From the NCBI GenBank assembly GCA_016124535.1, contig WGNK01000049.1:24942-88941 (forward strand): 64,000 bases of DNA. The letters are read 5' to 3'. Below are positions 7,344 through 16,061 of this stretch, piece after piece. The DNA is from Azospirillum sp. GTDB taxonomy: Bacteria > Pseudomonadota > Alphaproteobacteria > Azospirillales > Azospirillaceae. Position numbers and translations under genes: made by a program. How positions within the stretch are numbered: position 1 is the first letter of the stretch; the number at the start of each line of letters is the position of its first letter. The notes under the pieces are model-generated. The model was not told the DNA's origin. It saw only the letters and a list, made by a program, of their open reading frames with translations, and searched no databases.

Positions 7344-9152
7344 GTGGCCGCAATCTCCGAGCTTCACCTCAGCACCGGCATCGTCAGTGAAGCCGCCCGG
7401 AGCCGGGACAAGCGGGCCTCCGGCGGGCTTGAGGCCGGCAGCCCTGAGCTGAGCGGCCCCGAGGTCAGCGGGCGGGATGGTGAAACCGGGGCGGGCGATC
7501 GTCGCAATGCCCGCAACCAGGATTTTGCCGCGGTCTGCCATGGCGCGGCGTTTCAGCGTTCGGGCCACGGCATCGTCGCTGCTCTGGCCGACGGCGCCGC
7601 CGGCGCCAGAGGCGGTCGGATCGCCGCGGAAACCACGGTGCGTCAGTTCATCGAGGGCTATTTCGGACAGCGCGAGACCATCGGCGTGCAGCGCGCGGCG
7701 GCTCGGGCGATCGACGCGGTCAATCGCTGGCTCCATGCCGTCGGCGGCCGGGATCCGTCACTGGAAACCTGTGCCGTCAGCTTTGCTGCGGTGATCCTGC
7801 GCGGCCGGCGTGCCCATGTCCTGCATGTCGGCCACAGCCGGGTCTACCGGCTCAGCGGCAGCCGGCTGGCTCGCCTCACCGAAGACCATGTGGTCGGCCG
7901 GCGCGGCCGGGCGCCGGTGCTGCTGCGCGCGGTTGGCATGGAGAGCGCGGTCCGGCTGGACCACACCGTCCATACCCTGCAGGTCTACGACCGCTTCCTG
8001 GTGTGCTCGGACGGCATCCATGGCGGGCTCGCCGATCGCGTTCTGCGCGCCGTGCTGCTGGAACGGTCCTCGCCGGAGCAGGCGGCACAGGCGCTGGTCG
8101 ATGCGGCACGGGCGGCAGGCAGCGCCGACGACGTCACCGCGCTGGTGCTCGACGTCAACAGCTTGCCGCCACCCGGCCAGGGCGAGTTGGAACAGGTGCT
8201 CGCCGACTTGCCGATCCTGGCCTTGCCGGGGGTGGGAGATGTCGTCGATGGCTTCCGGATCGACGCCATTCTGGCCGACGGTCGCGCCAGCCGCCTGTTC
8301 CGGGCGACCGAGATCGCCTTCGACCAGACCGTGGCGGCGAAGTTTCCCAAGCCCGAAAACGCCGAAGCCGGCCAAGACCGCCGTGCCCTGATGCGCGAAG
8401 CCTGGGTTGCGGCCCGGATACGCAGCCCGTGGCTCGGCGAGGTGGTCGAACTGCCGCCCGGCCGGCAGACCCGGCTCTACGCGGTGTTGCCGTACTACCA
8501 GGGCGAAACCCTTGAGGCGCGTCTCTCCCGCTCGCCGGTTCTGGGCTTGGCCGAGGGCGTCGGCATCGCGATCAAGGTGGCGCGCGCGGTCGCCGTGCTG
8601 CATCGGGCCGGCGTCATCCATCGCGACATCAAGCCCGACAATGTGATGCTGCTCGCCGACGGCGGCGTGAAGCTGATCGATCTCGGGACGGTACGCCTGC
8701 CCAATCTCGAGGACGGGGCAGAGGCGGAGAGTCCGGGGACGCCCAGCTACATGGCGCCGGAACTGCAGGCTGGCGGCCATGCCGGCGATGAACTGTCGGA
8801 CCTTTACGCCCTCGGGGTCACTGTCTACCGGGGGTTTTCCGGCCGTTATCCTTATGGCGAGATTGAACCCTTCTCCCATCCGCGTTTCGCCAAGGCGACA
8901 CCCTTGTCGCAGCGGCGCCGGGATCTGCCGGCCTGGCTCGATCTGGCATTGGCCCGGGCCACCGCGGCCGATCCCAATGACCGCTTCGGCGATGTCCTGG
9001 AATTTGCCCTGGCGCTGGAGAACGGTCTGGCGCGTGGCGGTGCGGTCAGGAAGGTTCGGCGGCAGCCGCTTTACCAGCGCAACCCGCTGATGTTCTGGCA
9101 GGTGCTATCGCTGCTCCTGGTGGTTGCCCTGCTGATTACCCTGGTCCGCTGA
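7344..9152 (+). CDS. PP2C-like phosphatase / Ser-Thr protein kinase fusion
   Basis: 602-residue bifunctional signalling protein. Residues about 40-275 are PP2C-like (LADGAAGARGG, HVGHSRVYRL, VCSDGIHGG, SADDVTALVL). Residues about 300-570 are a Hanks-type kinase: lysine in VAAKFPK, catalytic loop HRDIKPDNVML, DLG in place of DFG, activation segment SPGTPSYMAPEL. A membrane helix (about 580-600) ends the protein. The start is GTG at 7344 with GGGAG five bases upstream; the longer frame lacks a good site and overlaps the promoters. In the phosphatase, the usual GDSR aspartate is histidine (HVGHSR), so activity may be altered. Linked to the divergent nitrate transporter, suggesting phospho-control in nitrogen assimilation. 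Confidence 0.9.
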   Translation: MAAISELHLSTGIVSEAARSRDKRASGGLEAGSPELSGPEVSGRDGETGAGDRRNARNQDFAAVCHGAAFQRSGHGIVAALADGAAGARGGRIAAETTVRQFIEGYFGQRETIGVQRAAARAIDAVNRWLHAVGGRDPSLETCAVSFAAVILRGRRAHVLHVGHSRVYRLSGSRLARLTEDHVVGRRGRAPVLLRAVGMESAVRLDHTVHTLQVYDRFLVCSDGIHGGLADRVLRAVLLERSSPEQAAQALVDAARAAGSADDVTALVLDVNSLPPPGQGELEQVLADLPILALPGVGDVVDGFRIDAILADGRASRLFRATEIAFDQTVAAKFPKPENAEAGQDRRALMREAWVAARIRSPWLGEVVELPPGRQTRLYAVLPYYQGETLEARLSRSPVLGLAEGVGIAIKVARAVAVLHRAGVIHRDIKPDNVMLLADGGVKLIDLGTVRLPNLEDGAEAESPGTPSYMAPELQAGGHAGDELSDLYALGVTVYRGFSGRYPYGEIEPFSHPRFAKATPLSQRRRDLPAWLDLALARATAADPNDRFGDVLEFALALENGLARGGAVRKVRRQPLYQRNPLMFWQVLSLLLVVALLITLVR

Positions 9153-9878
9153 CACCGGCCAGGCTCCGGCGTCGGGATCGTGGACGAAAACGGTCACACC
9201 GGTCGGGTACTGGGCGGCCACGGCCAGGCTGTGGGCTTCCCCGAGCTCCAGCAGGCGGGCGTGCCACGGTACGCTGCTCGAAGCCTCGGCATCCGGCCGG
9301 TAGCCGGGCGGGTCCAGCCTGGCGATGAAGCTGTCGAAGGGCAGGGCGAGGCCGCGGCCGCGGGCCTTGGCATAGGCTTCCTTGAGCGCCCAGAGATCGA
9401 AAATGGCGCGGGTCCTGCGCTCCGATGGCGTATTGGCCAGAACGGCGATTTCTTCCGGGTGGAAGACGTCGCGGGCGAATTCCAGGGCGGCGAAGGATGC
9501 GTCGCGGGCTGCGGCGTCGATGCCGGGACTGAGACCTCGCGCCACCGCGCAGGCGCAGAGGCCCTGGGTATGGCTCAGGCTGAAGCGCAGCCCGGTCGCC
9601 GCCCCGGCGCCCGCCAGCTCTGGCCGGCCGCCGGGCAGAACCCGGAACCGCCAGTCTGCCGGTGCTATGGCGGCGTAGTGCGACAGGGCGGCGCGCAGCA
9701 GCGCGTGGGCGGCGCCGTAGAGGGCGCGGTCGGCCGGGAAGTGGAACCGCGCCCATCGCGCGCGCTCCCCGGCATCGAGGCAATCCGGCGGTTTCGGGTC
9801 AGCCCCCGGCGGCAGTGACGGCACCCGCCGAAACCAGACCGCGATCTGGCCTGGGGCCAGTTCGGCCCGGCCGGTCAC
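9105..9878 (-). CDS. 4'-phosphopantetheinyl transferase, Sfp type
   Basis: 257-residue enzyme that moves phosphopantetheine from CoA onto carrier proteins of fatty-acid, polyketide or nonribosomal peptide synthesis. The conserved C-terminal motif FDLWALKEAYAKARGRGL (about residues 165-182) matches the family W-x-x-KE-A-x-x-K pattern, and LRFSLSHTQGL precedes the metal site. The metal motif normally reads GxDxE; here it is GIDAA, so the second acidic ligand is missing. The 3' end overlaps the 3' end of the convergent kinase gene by 48 bases. No synthase gene is in the window. Confidence 0.85.
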   Translation of the reverse strand: MTGRAELAPGQIAVWFRRVPSLPPGADPKPPDCLDAGERARWARFHFPADRALYGAAHALLRAALSHYAAIAPADWRFRVLPGGRPELAGAGAATGLRFSLSHTQGLCACAVARGLSPGIDAAARDASFAALEFARDVFHPEEIAVLANTPSERRTRAIFDLWALKEAYAKARGRGLALPFDSFIARLDPPGYRPDAEASSSVPWHARLLELGEAHSLAVAAQYPTGVTVFVHDPDAGAWPVSADQGNQQGNHQEQR

Positions 9879-9970
9879 GCGCCACCCGCGATCTCGGCAA
9901 GCCGGCGGCCGGCCCGGTGAAACGCAATCGAACCCGCCATGGCGGTGCCCCGGGGGATGACGGTTTGGCT

Positions 9971-11929
9971 TCAGCCGCGGATCGACGCCACGAAGTGCTC
10001 GGACTCGGCCTCGATACGGCTGAACTCCTGGCTCAATTGCCCGGCGGAAAAGATCATTTCGACCGCCGATTTTCCGGTCCGGGCCGCGGCTGCCGCCAGG
10101 TCTTTGACGCTCTCGGAGACCTGGTCGGAATTGTTCTTGGCCTGACGGACCGCTTGGGTAATCTCTTGGGTTTGTTCGAGCTGGTGGTCGACCGACCGGG
10201 CGACCTCCCGCGACAGCGTATCGACCTCCTCGATCGCGGTTCGGATGGCGCGGATTGCTTGGACCACGTTGTCGGTCGCCGCCTGGATCGCACCGACCTG
10301 GGCGCCGATGTCCTCGGTTGCGTGGGCGGTCTGGTTGGCCAGGTTCTTGACCTCGCCGGCGACGACGGCGAAGCCGCGACCCGCTTCGCCGGCCCGCGCC
10401 GCCTCGATCGTGGCGTTAAGCGCCAACAGATTGGTCTGGCCGGCGATGGCATGGATCATCTTGACGATTTCCCCGATGCGCTGGGAGCTCGCGGACAATG
10501 CCTGGACCGCGCTGTCGCTGTCGCGGGCGTGGCCGACCGCGCGCTGGACCGCCCGTCCGGTGGTACCGACCCGGTGGCCGATGTCGCCGATCGAGGCCGA
10601 GAGGGTGGCCGAAATCGAGTCGACCTGGTCGACCACGCCGGTGGTGCGGGCCGATTTGGTGGCGGTGTCCACCGCCTGGCCGCGCATGACCTCGGCGGTA
10701 TCGCGCAGCAGGTGCGCGCTGCGGCTGATGGTGCCGGTCGATTGGCCGACCGTCTCCAGGACCTTGGCGAAAGCCGCGGCGAAATCATCGCCCAGGGTGC
10801 GCATCTGTCGTTTGCGGTGTTCCTCCGCTCGCTCCTGGGTCTGCCGCGCCTGTCGTTCCAGCTCCTGGGTTCGGGTGATGTTGTCCTTGAACACCGCGAC
10901 CGCGCGCGCCATCGCGCCGATCTCGTCGCGCCGGGTCACGCCCGGCACTTCAGCGGCGAGGTCGCCGCCGGCCAGCCGCCCCATCACCTGCTCGATCGCG
11001 GTGAGCGGCCGAATGATGCTGCGCGACACCGCCAGGCTCAGAATGATGAAGGCGATCACCAGGCCGGTCCCGATCAGAACCACCCGCTCGATCACCTGGG
11101 AGCGGACCGCGCGCTGGGTCGCGGCCGATTGGTTCATGCCGTCGCGCGCGCCTTCGAGCAAGGCGTCGAAGCGCGGCCCCAGCGCCCGATAGGCTTCGGT
11201 GAAGGCAGCGACCTCGGTGCGGAAGCTCTTGGTCGTGTCGACGAACGAGCCGAAATCGCTCCGGTAGGCCTGGATCAGCATCTGGAGCTTGTCGATCGTC
11301 GCCGGGTCGAGGCCGACATCGCTCAGCTTGAAGCGGAATTCGTTGAACGCCTTGCGATGGGGGCCGAGGAATGAGCTATCATTATAGATAATGAAATCCT
11401 TCTCGTTGCGCCGCATCGTCTCCATCGGCACCAGCAGCTTGTCGAGATTGGGCCAGGTCTTGAGTTCGCTTTCGACCTGCGCCGCCGAAGCGCGCAGCCG
11501 GCCACGCAGCCCGCCGGCGTCGTCGAGGCCGAGTTCGCGCGCCGCGGCCACCACCTTCAGGAACTGGTCGCGCACCGTGACGATGCCGGTCGACAGGTTG
11601 GCGATCTCCTCGCCGGCCGCGGCCGCGCCGGGCCGTCCGCCGAGGTCGCCCAGCAATGCAATGATGCCGGCTGCGGCCGTGGTGGTCTCCCCGGCGGCGG
11701 CTTCATCACGATCGGCGACGAAGCGCAGCGCCTGAAAGCGCAGCTGGCCGGACCGCCGCTCGATCTGGGTGGTTTGTTCGAACACCTGGCGGTACTGGTC
11801 GAGCTCGAGGGCAGCCTGGAACAGCCAGCGCTCGCCCAGGGAGACCGCGACCCCGAGCAATCCCAGGGTGAGCAAAGACGCCAGGACCAGCAGCGCGATG
11901 CGGCGGCCGATCGAAAGTCTCGAAAGCAT
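9971..11929 (-). CDS. Methyl-accepting chemotaxis protein (652 aa)
   Basis: Transmembrane chemoreceptor. A short N-terminal helix (about residues 10-30) and a second (about 285-307) bracket a periplasmic, mostly helical sensor of about 250 residues, which looks like a four-helix or helical-bimodular type. A HAMP domain follows (SRSIIRPLTAIEQVMGRLAGGDL), then the signalling domain with the invariant hairpin tip IAGQTNLLALNATIEAARAGEAGRGFAVVAGEVKNLA. No C-terminal CheR pentapeptide is seen. Transcribed alone, divergent from the dehydratase gene at 12228. Ligand unknown. Confidence 0.93.
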   Translation of the reverse strand: MLSRLSIGRRIALLVLASLLTLGLLGVAVSLGERWLFQAALELDQYRQVFEQTTQIERRSGQLRFQALRFVADRDEAAAGETTTAAAGIIALLGDLGGRPGAAAAGEEIANLSTGIVTVRDQFLKVVAAARELGLDDAGGLRGRLRASAAQVESELKTWPNLDKLLVPMETMRRNEKDFIIYNDSSFLGPHRKAFNEFRFKLSDVGLDPATIDKLQMLIQAYRSDFGSFVDTTKSFRTEVAAFTEAYRALGPRFDALLEGARDGMNQSAATQRAVRSQVIERVVLIGTGLVIAFIILSLAVSRSIIRPLTAIEQVMGRLAGGDLAAEVPGVTRRDEIGAMARAVAVFKDNITRTQELERQARQTQERAEEHRKRQMRTLGDDFAAAFAKVLETVGQSTGTISRSAHLLRDTAEVMRGQAVDTATKSARTTGVVDQVDSISATLSASIGDIGHRVGTTGRAVQRAVGHARDSDSAVQALSASSQRIGEIVKMIHAIAGQTNLLALNATIEAARAGEAGRGFAVVAGEVKNLANQTAHATEDIGAQVGAIQAATDNVVQAIRAIRTAIEEVDTLSREVARSVDHQLEQTQEITQAVRQAKNNSDQVSESVKDLAAAAARTGKSAVEMIFSAGQLSQEFSRIEAESEHFVASIRG

Positions 11930-12227
11930 GGTCTGTCTTCCTCCGCCGAGCCGCGCACGACCAACTCCGCTGAGGACTGCCTGCCTATTGGGCGCTCAAG
12001 AGTTGTCCTCATTCTTAGCATTCTGCCACAACCGACACACGAACGACTTTTACATGTAATAATAAACTCATATAAGCGTCACAATGATCGGCCCAAGCCG
12101 CCCGGCGTGGAGCCGTGCCGAATGCAGCAGGGCCGAATGCAGCAGGTATGAACACCTAGGCACCCGGCCGGTGGCTCGCTATGGTAAGCCGCCGAGCCGC
12201 CAAGCCAAGAAAGGGAGGACCCTGTCG
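11930..12227. other. Divergent intergenic region with AT-rich core
   Basis: 298 bases between the chemoreceptor and ilvD-like starts. The segment about 12000-12085 is clearly AT-richer than its surroundings and probably holds the promoters of both genes, but no confident -35/-10 pair could be fixed. A 15-base unit, GCCGAATGCAGCAGG, is perfectly duplicated at 12117-12146. Confidence 0.5.
12117..12146. repeat. 15-bp direct tandem repeat, two copies
   Basis: GCCGAATGCAGCAGG occurs twice head to tail upstream of the dehydratase gene. One of a class of short tandem duplications found throughout the window. Confidence 0.85.
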
Positions 12228-13973
12228 ATGCCAGAGGGCGATCAGAGACCGGTGACCTGGGACAAATCGAAGCTGCCGAGCCGCCATGTCTCGGTCGGGC
12301 CGGAGCGGGCGCCGCACCGCTCCTATTACTATGCCATGGGCCTGACCGCCGACGACATCACCAAGCCGTTCGTCGGCGTTGCGACCTGCTGGAATGAGGC
12401 CGCTCCCTGCAATATCACGCTCAACCGCCAGGCGCAGGCGGTCAAGCTCGGGGTCAAGGCCGGGTCGGGCATGCCGCGGGAGTTCACCACGATCACGGTG
12501 ACCGACGGCATCGCCATGGGCCATGCCGGCATGAAGTCGTCGCTGGTCAGCCGCGAATGCATCGTCGATTCGGTCGAGCTGACCATGCGCGGCCACTGCT
12601 ACGATGCCCTGGTCGGGCTGGCCGGTTGCGACAAGTCGCTGCCCGGCATGATGATGGCGATGGTCCGGCTCAATGTCCCGAGCGTGTTCATCTATGGCGG
12701 CTCGATTCTGCCCGGCCGCTTCAAGGGCAAGGACGTGACCGTCCAGGACGTGTTCGAGGCGGTCGGTCAGCATTCCTCGGGCAAGATGAGCGATGCCGAC
12801 CTTGCCGAGTTGGAATGCGGCGCCTGTCCCTCGGGCGGCTCCTGCGGCGGCCAGTTCACCGCCAACACCATGGCCTGCGTCTCCGAAGCGATCGGCCTGG
12901 CGCTGCCCGGCTCGTCCGGCCCGCCGGCGCCCTATGAAAGCCGCGACGCCTATTGCGAGGCCTCGGGGCGCGCGGTGATGAACCTGCTGCGGCTGGGCCT
13001 CCGGCCGCGCGATATCGTCACCCGCAAGGCGTTGGAGAACGCCGCGGTGGTGGTCGCCGCCACCGGCGGCTCGACCAATGCCGGGTTGCACCTGCCGGCG
13101 ATCGCGCATGAATGCGGCATCGATTTCGATCTCGATGATGTCTGCGCCGTGTTCAAGCGCACGCCCTACATTGCCGACCTGAAGCCCGGCGGGCGCTATG
13201 TTGCCAAGGACATGTTCGATGTCGGCGGCGTACCGGTGTTGATGAAGGCGCTGCTCGACGGCGGCTATCTGCATGGCGATTGCGTGACCGTGACCGGCAA
13301 GACGATCGCCGAGAATCTGGCCGGGGTGGTGTTCCCGACCAATCAGGACGTGATCCGCCCGACCGCGGCGCCCTTGTCGCCGACCGGCGGCGTTACCGGG
13401 CTCAAGGGCAATCTGGCACCCCAGGGGGCGATCGTCAAAGTCGCGGGCATGAAGAAGGAAGGCCTGAAGTTCCGGGGTCCGGCGCGCTGCTTCGACAGCG
13501 AGGAAGAGTGCTTCGAGGCGGTCGACAAACGCCGGTATCAGGAAGGCGACGTCCTGGTGATCCGTTACGAAGGACCGCGCGGCGGACCGGGCATGCGCGA
13601 GATGCTGTCGACCACCTCCGCACTCTACGGCCAGGGCATGGGCGATAAGGTGGCGCTGATCACCGATGGCCGGTTCTCCGGCGCCACCCGCGGCTTCTGC
13701 GTCGGCCATGTCGGGCCTGAGGCGGCGGTCGGCGGTCCGATCGGCCTGTTGAAGGACGGTGATCTCATCGTGCTCGACGCCGAGGCCGGGACCATCTCGG
13801 TGGAGCTGAGCGACGCCGAACTGGCCAGCCGCCGACAGACCTGGCAGCCGCGCAAGACCGACTTCCAGTCGGGTGCGCTGTGGAAATATGCCCAGCAGGT
13901 CGGCGATGCCTGCCTCGGTGCCGTGACTCACCCCGGCGCCCGCGCAGAGACTCACGTCTACGCGGACATCTGA
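12228..13973 (+). CDS. ilvD: Dihydroxy-acid dehydratase
   Basis: 581-residue iron-sulfur dehydratase converting 2,3-dihydroxy-isovalerate (or -methylvalerate) to the 2-oxo acid in valine and isoleucine synthesis. Cysteines that would hold the cluster are seen at about residue 54 (ATCWNEAAPCN), 134 (GLAGCDKSLPG) and 206 (PSGGSCGGQFTANTM). The N-terminal CWNE motif marks the [2Fe-2S] branch of the family rather than the oxygen-sensitive E. coli type. LITDGRFSGATRGF near the C-terminus is the second family signature. Start at 12228 with AAGGGAGG nine bases upstream; the open frame further upstream is non-coding. Related sugar-acid dehydratases share these motifs, so substrate is slightly uncertain. 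Confidence 0.9.
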   Translation: MPEGDQRPVTWDKSKLPSRHVSVGPERAPHRSYYYAMGLTADDITKPFVGVATCWNEAAPCNITLNRQAQAVKLGVKAGSGMPREFTTITVTDGIAMGHAGMKSSLVSRECIVDSVELTMRGHCYDALVGLAGCDKSLPGMMMAMVRLNVPSVFIYGGSILPGRFKGKDVTVQDVFEAVGQHSSGKMSDADLAELECGACPSGGSCGGQFTANTMACVSEAIGLALPGSSGPPAPYESRDAYCEASGRAVMNLLRLGLRPRDIVTRKALENAAVVVAATGGSTNAGLHLPAIAHECGIDFDLDDVCAVFKRTPYIADLKPGGRYVAKDMFDVGGVPVLMKALLDGGYLHGDCVTVTGKTIAENLAGVVFPTNQDVIRPTAAPLSPTGGVTGLKGNLAPQGAIVKVAGMKKEGLKFRGPARCFDSEEECFEAVDKRRYQEGDVLVIRYEGPRGGPGMREMLSTTSALYGQGMGDKVALITDGRFSGATRGFCVGHVGPEAAVGGPIGLLKDGDLIVLDAEAGTISVELSDAELASRRQTWQPRKTDFQSGALWKYAQQVGDACLGAVTHPGARAETHVYADI

Positions 13974-13985
13974 TTGGGGGGATTG

Positions 13986-14010
13986 CAAGGGGGGCCGCCG
14001 GCCCCCCTTG
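13986..14010. terminator. Strong hairpin after ilvD
   Basis: Perfect 11-base arms, CAAGGGGGGCC and its complement, enclose a 3-base loop 13 bases after the dehydratase stop. There is no T tract, so it may be a processing or Rho-assisted terminator rather than a classic intrinsic one; the cupin gene starts 55 bases later. Confidence 0.55.
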
Positions 14011-14064
14011 AACCCGGCCAGGGAGCGCGAGGTCCCCGGCCCCCGTGACCAGGGAAACCATGCC

Positions 14065-14550
14065 ATGAGCCCATCACCGCCCGACCGGGCCACCGTGATT
14101 CTCGATCCGCTGGCGGTGCCGGCGCGGGTCGGCAGCGGCTATCCGGTTCCATTCGACGCCTTGTGCCGATTCCGGGAAAAGCGCGCCTTGGGCGATGTCG
14201 GCGGCCTCACCAATTTCGGGGTCAACCTGGTGATCCTGCCGCCGGGGCAGGCCTCCAGCCAACGCCATTGGCACAGCAAGCAGGACGAATTCGTCTGGAT
14301 TCTCGAAGGCGAGGCGACCCTGATCACCGACACCGGCGAGACCGTCGTCGGGCCGGGCCAATGCGCCTGTTTTCCGGCCGGCGTCCCCGACGGCCACCAG
14401 CTGGTCAACAAGTCCGATCGGCCGGTGCGCTATCTGGAGGTCGGCGACCGCAGCCCCGGCGACAGCGGCGCCTATCCGGACATCGACCTGGCCTTTGCCG
14501 CCTGCGGCCCGACCTATCGCTTCATCCGCAAGGACGGCTCGCCGCTCTGA
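14065..14550 (+). CDS. Cupin-domain protein
   Basis: 161-residue single-domain cupin. Motif 1 is seen in QRHWHSKQDEFVWILEGEATL (two histidines and a glutamate that usually bind a metal) and motif 2 in GQCACFPAGVPDGHQLVNKS (final histidine). Start at 14065, with AGGGA nine bases upstream; the frame is open to 14008 but without a ribosome site. It follows the dehydratase gene by 91 bases with a hairpin between. Cupins of this size are often sugar-binding or small-molecule enzymes; no substrate can be assigned. Confidence 0.8.
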   Translation: MSPSPPDRATVILDPLAVPARVGSGYPVPFDALCRFREKRALGDVGGLTNFGVNLVILPPGQASSQRHWHSKQDEFVWILEGEATLITDTGETVVGPGQCACFPAGVPDGHQLVNKSDRPVRYLEVGDRSPGDSGAYPDIDLAFAACGPTYRFIRKDGSPL

Positions 14551-14661
14551 ACCCGAGCAGCGGCCCCTTGGTTTTCCCCTGCGTCGTTCCCATAGTGGTC
14601 TGGGAAGGGGTTTGCTGTATCATGGTGGCCTGATCCGCAGTGCCTCCGAGGAGCTTGCCCG

Positions 14662-15357
14662 ATGCCCGACAGCCAGGCCACGGCCCTCGATGGAATTGAG
14701 TTGCTTCAGCACCTTGCGCCGGCTGAGCGGGCTGCGGTGGCGCGCCATTGCCGGTGGCGGCGCTATGCTGCCGACGAGCAGATCATCGACTATATGAGCG
14801 ACTCGCGCGATGTCTGCTTCATCGTCGAGGGCCGGGTCCGGGTGGTCAATTTTGCGCTGTCCGGTCGGGAAATCAGCTTCGACGATGTCGGCGTCGGCGG
14901 CTTCCTCGGCGAATTGTCGGCGTTCGACGGTGAACCCCGTTCGGCCTCCGTGGTCGCCCTGACCAATACCCAGGTCGCCTTCCTGTCGCCGCCGCCGTTC
15001 CTGGATCTGGTGGTTTCAAACCGTCAGGTGGCGCTATTCGTGTTACGGCGGCTCGCCGGGATCATCCGGTCTTCGACCGGCCGGATCATGGACCTCAGTA
15101 CTCTGGGTGCCAACAACCGGGTCCATGCCGAGTTGCTGCGTCTGGCTCAACCCTTGGTCAAGGCCGACAACACCGCGGAGATCTCGCCGATCCCGGTCCA
15201 TGCCGATATTGCTTCCCGAGTCAGCACCACCCGTGAGACGGTGGCGCGTGTCTTGAGTGATCTCCATCGCGACCGCCTGGTCGAACGGCGGGGAGCGGTT
15301 CTGGTGATCATGGATTTCGAGCGGCTGAAGGAGATGGTCGAAGACGTCCGAGGCTGA
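14662..15357 (+). CDS. Crp/Fnr family transcriptional regulator
   Basis: 231-residue regulator. Residues about 10-130 form a cyclic-nucleotide-type beta-barrel, with GFLGELSAFDGEPRSASVVAL in the phosphate-binding-cassette position, compatible with cAMP binding. Residues about 150-225 carry a Crp-type winged helix (HADIASRVSTTRETVARVLSDL, recognition helix TTRETVARVL). No N-terminal cysteine cluster as in Fnr is present. A near-perfect TGTGA-N6-ACACA site lies 65 bases after the stop codon, possibly a target. The stop codon lies in the first unit of a 12-base tandem repeat. Confidence 0.9.
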   Translation: MPDSQATALDGIELLQHLAPAERAAVARHCRWRRYAADEQIIDYMSDSRDVCFIVEGRVRVVNFALSGREISFDDVGVGGFLGELSAFDGEPRSASVVALTNTQVAFLSPPPFLDLVVSNRQVALFVLRRLAGIIRSSTGRIMDLSTLGANNRVHAELLRLAQPLVKADNTAEISPIPVHADIASRVSTTRETVARVLSDLHRDRLVERRGAVLVIMDFERLKEMVEDVRG

Positions 15358-15389
15358 TTGGCCGTCTGATTGGCCGTCTGATTGGCCGT
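15354..15389. repeat. 12-bp tandem repeat, three copies, at the stop codon
   Basis: CTGATTGGCCGT is repeated three times exactly, and each copy carries an in-frame TGA, so the Crp-type gene is followed by three successive stops. Member of the window-wide class of short tandem duplications. Confidence 0.92.
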
Positions 15390-15421
15390 CGACCCGCAAG
15401 CAGACAAAAAAACCTGCCCAA

Positions 15422-15437
15422 TGTGATGGCTGACACA
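15422..15437. promoter_or_regulatory. CRP-like operator
   Basis: TGTGATGGCTGACACA differs from the CRP consensus TGTGA-N6-TCACA at one base, and with flanks forms the perfect inverted repeat ATGTG-N8-CACAT. It lies 65 bases beyond the Crp/Fnr-type gene and about 225 bases before the next plus-strand gene. Confidence 0.5.
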
Positions 15438-15462
15438 TCGACGGTGCGGCCGCCTGCCTAAG

Positions 15463-15558
15463 GTCCCCCTCGAACCAATCGCGGTTCGCAGCGGCACAAA
15501 GGGGGACGGCAATGGTTAAAGACGATGAGACGGCGCTGCAATAATAATAACGCAGCGC
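15463..15558 (+). other. Structured, partly AT-rich leader region
   Basis: Two stable stems are visible in about 100 bases. The first has arms GTCCCCCT and AGGGGGAC (15463-15470 with 15500-15507) enclosing a smaller GAACC/GGTTC stem. The second has arms GCGCTGC and GCAGCGC (15533-15539 with 15552-15558) around an AT-only-like loop. The following 50 bases are very AT-rich. It precedes the small gene at 15663 and could be a structured 5' leader or a small RNA. No known RNA family was recognised. Confidence 0.35.
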
Positions 15559-15662
15559 TCGTAAAACCGTCATGCGCTAGAATTAATATAATAAAAAACA
15601 GCGCCTTGATGGTTGAGTTTGATCGAACGCGGCCTAAAGTCATCTAGGGTTCGGAGGCCACC

Positions 15663-16046
15663 ATGAAATCGGTCAGTCAGGATCGGCGGGATGTTCGCAA
15701 AATGTCGCTACCACCTCAAGATCCGAAGCAGCGGGTGCTAAAATCTTTGGCAGATAAAGAAAAGATTGGCGAAATTACTTGTTTGCAGGAGCGGCTGGAT
15801 CAAGCCGAAGCCGAGTTGGCTGCTCTGACCGAGATGGCCAGGATGCGCGGCTGCGAGCCGTGGCGCGAGCAGAGTCGGCCGCTGCTCAAGGAGATGGCCA
15901 AGATCGTATCGCGTTTGAATTTGCTGATCCTGGGCGAGCCGTTGCGCCCGCGTTTTCGGGCCAAGCGCCGGCTCGGACCTGGCGAACGGCGAGCGCTTCC
16001 GGCCAAGCCACGCGCGCCGTTTCAGCCGCCGACCGGCAGCCGCTGA
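15663..16046 (+). CDS. Uncharacterised 127-aa protein
   Basis: Not recognised. A good ribosome site (GGAGG, seven bases before the ATG) supports translation. The product is basic; residues about 30-60 (KEKIGEITCLQERLDQAEAELAALTEMAR) look like a short coiled coil, followed by a second amphipathic helix (PLLKEMAKIVSRLNLLILGEP) and an arginine/proline-rich tail. It may be DNA- or RNA-associated, but that rests on charge only. The upstream 300 bases are AT-rich and structured and carry a CRP-like site. It converges with a DUF2786-type gene 15 bases away. Confidence 0.6.
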   Translation: MKSVSQDRRDVRKMSLPPQDPKQRVLKSLADKEKIGEITCLQERLDQAEAELAALTEMARMRGCEPWREQSRPLLKEMAKIVSRLNLLILGEPLRPRFRAKRRLGPGERRALPAKPRAPFQPPTGSR

Positions 16047-16061
16047 TTGCGGTGGCGAGCC

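Noticed and set aside
15463..15507. tRNA-like structure with a GAACC/GGTTC stem
   Set aside because: No anticodon arm, acceptor stem or T-loop of the right lengths could be drawn; only nested hairpins.
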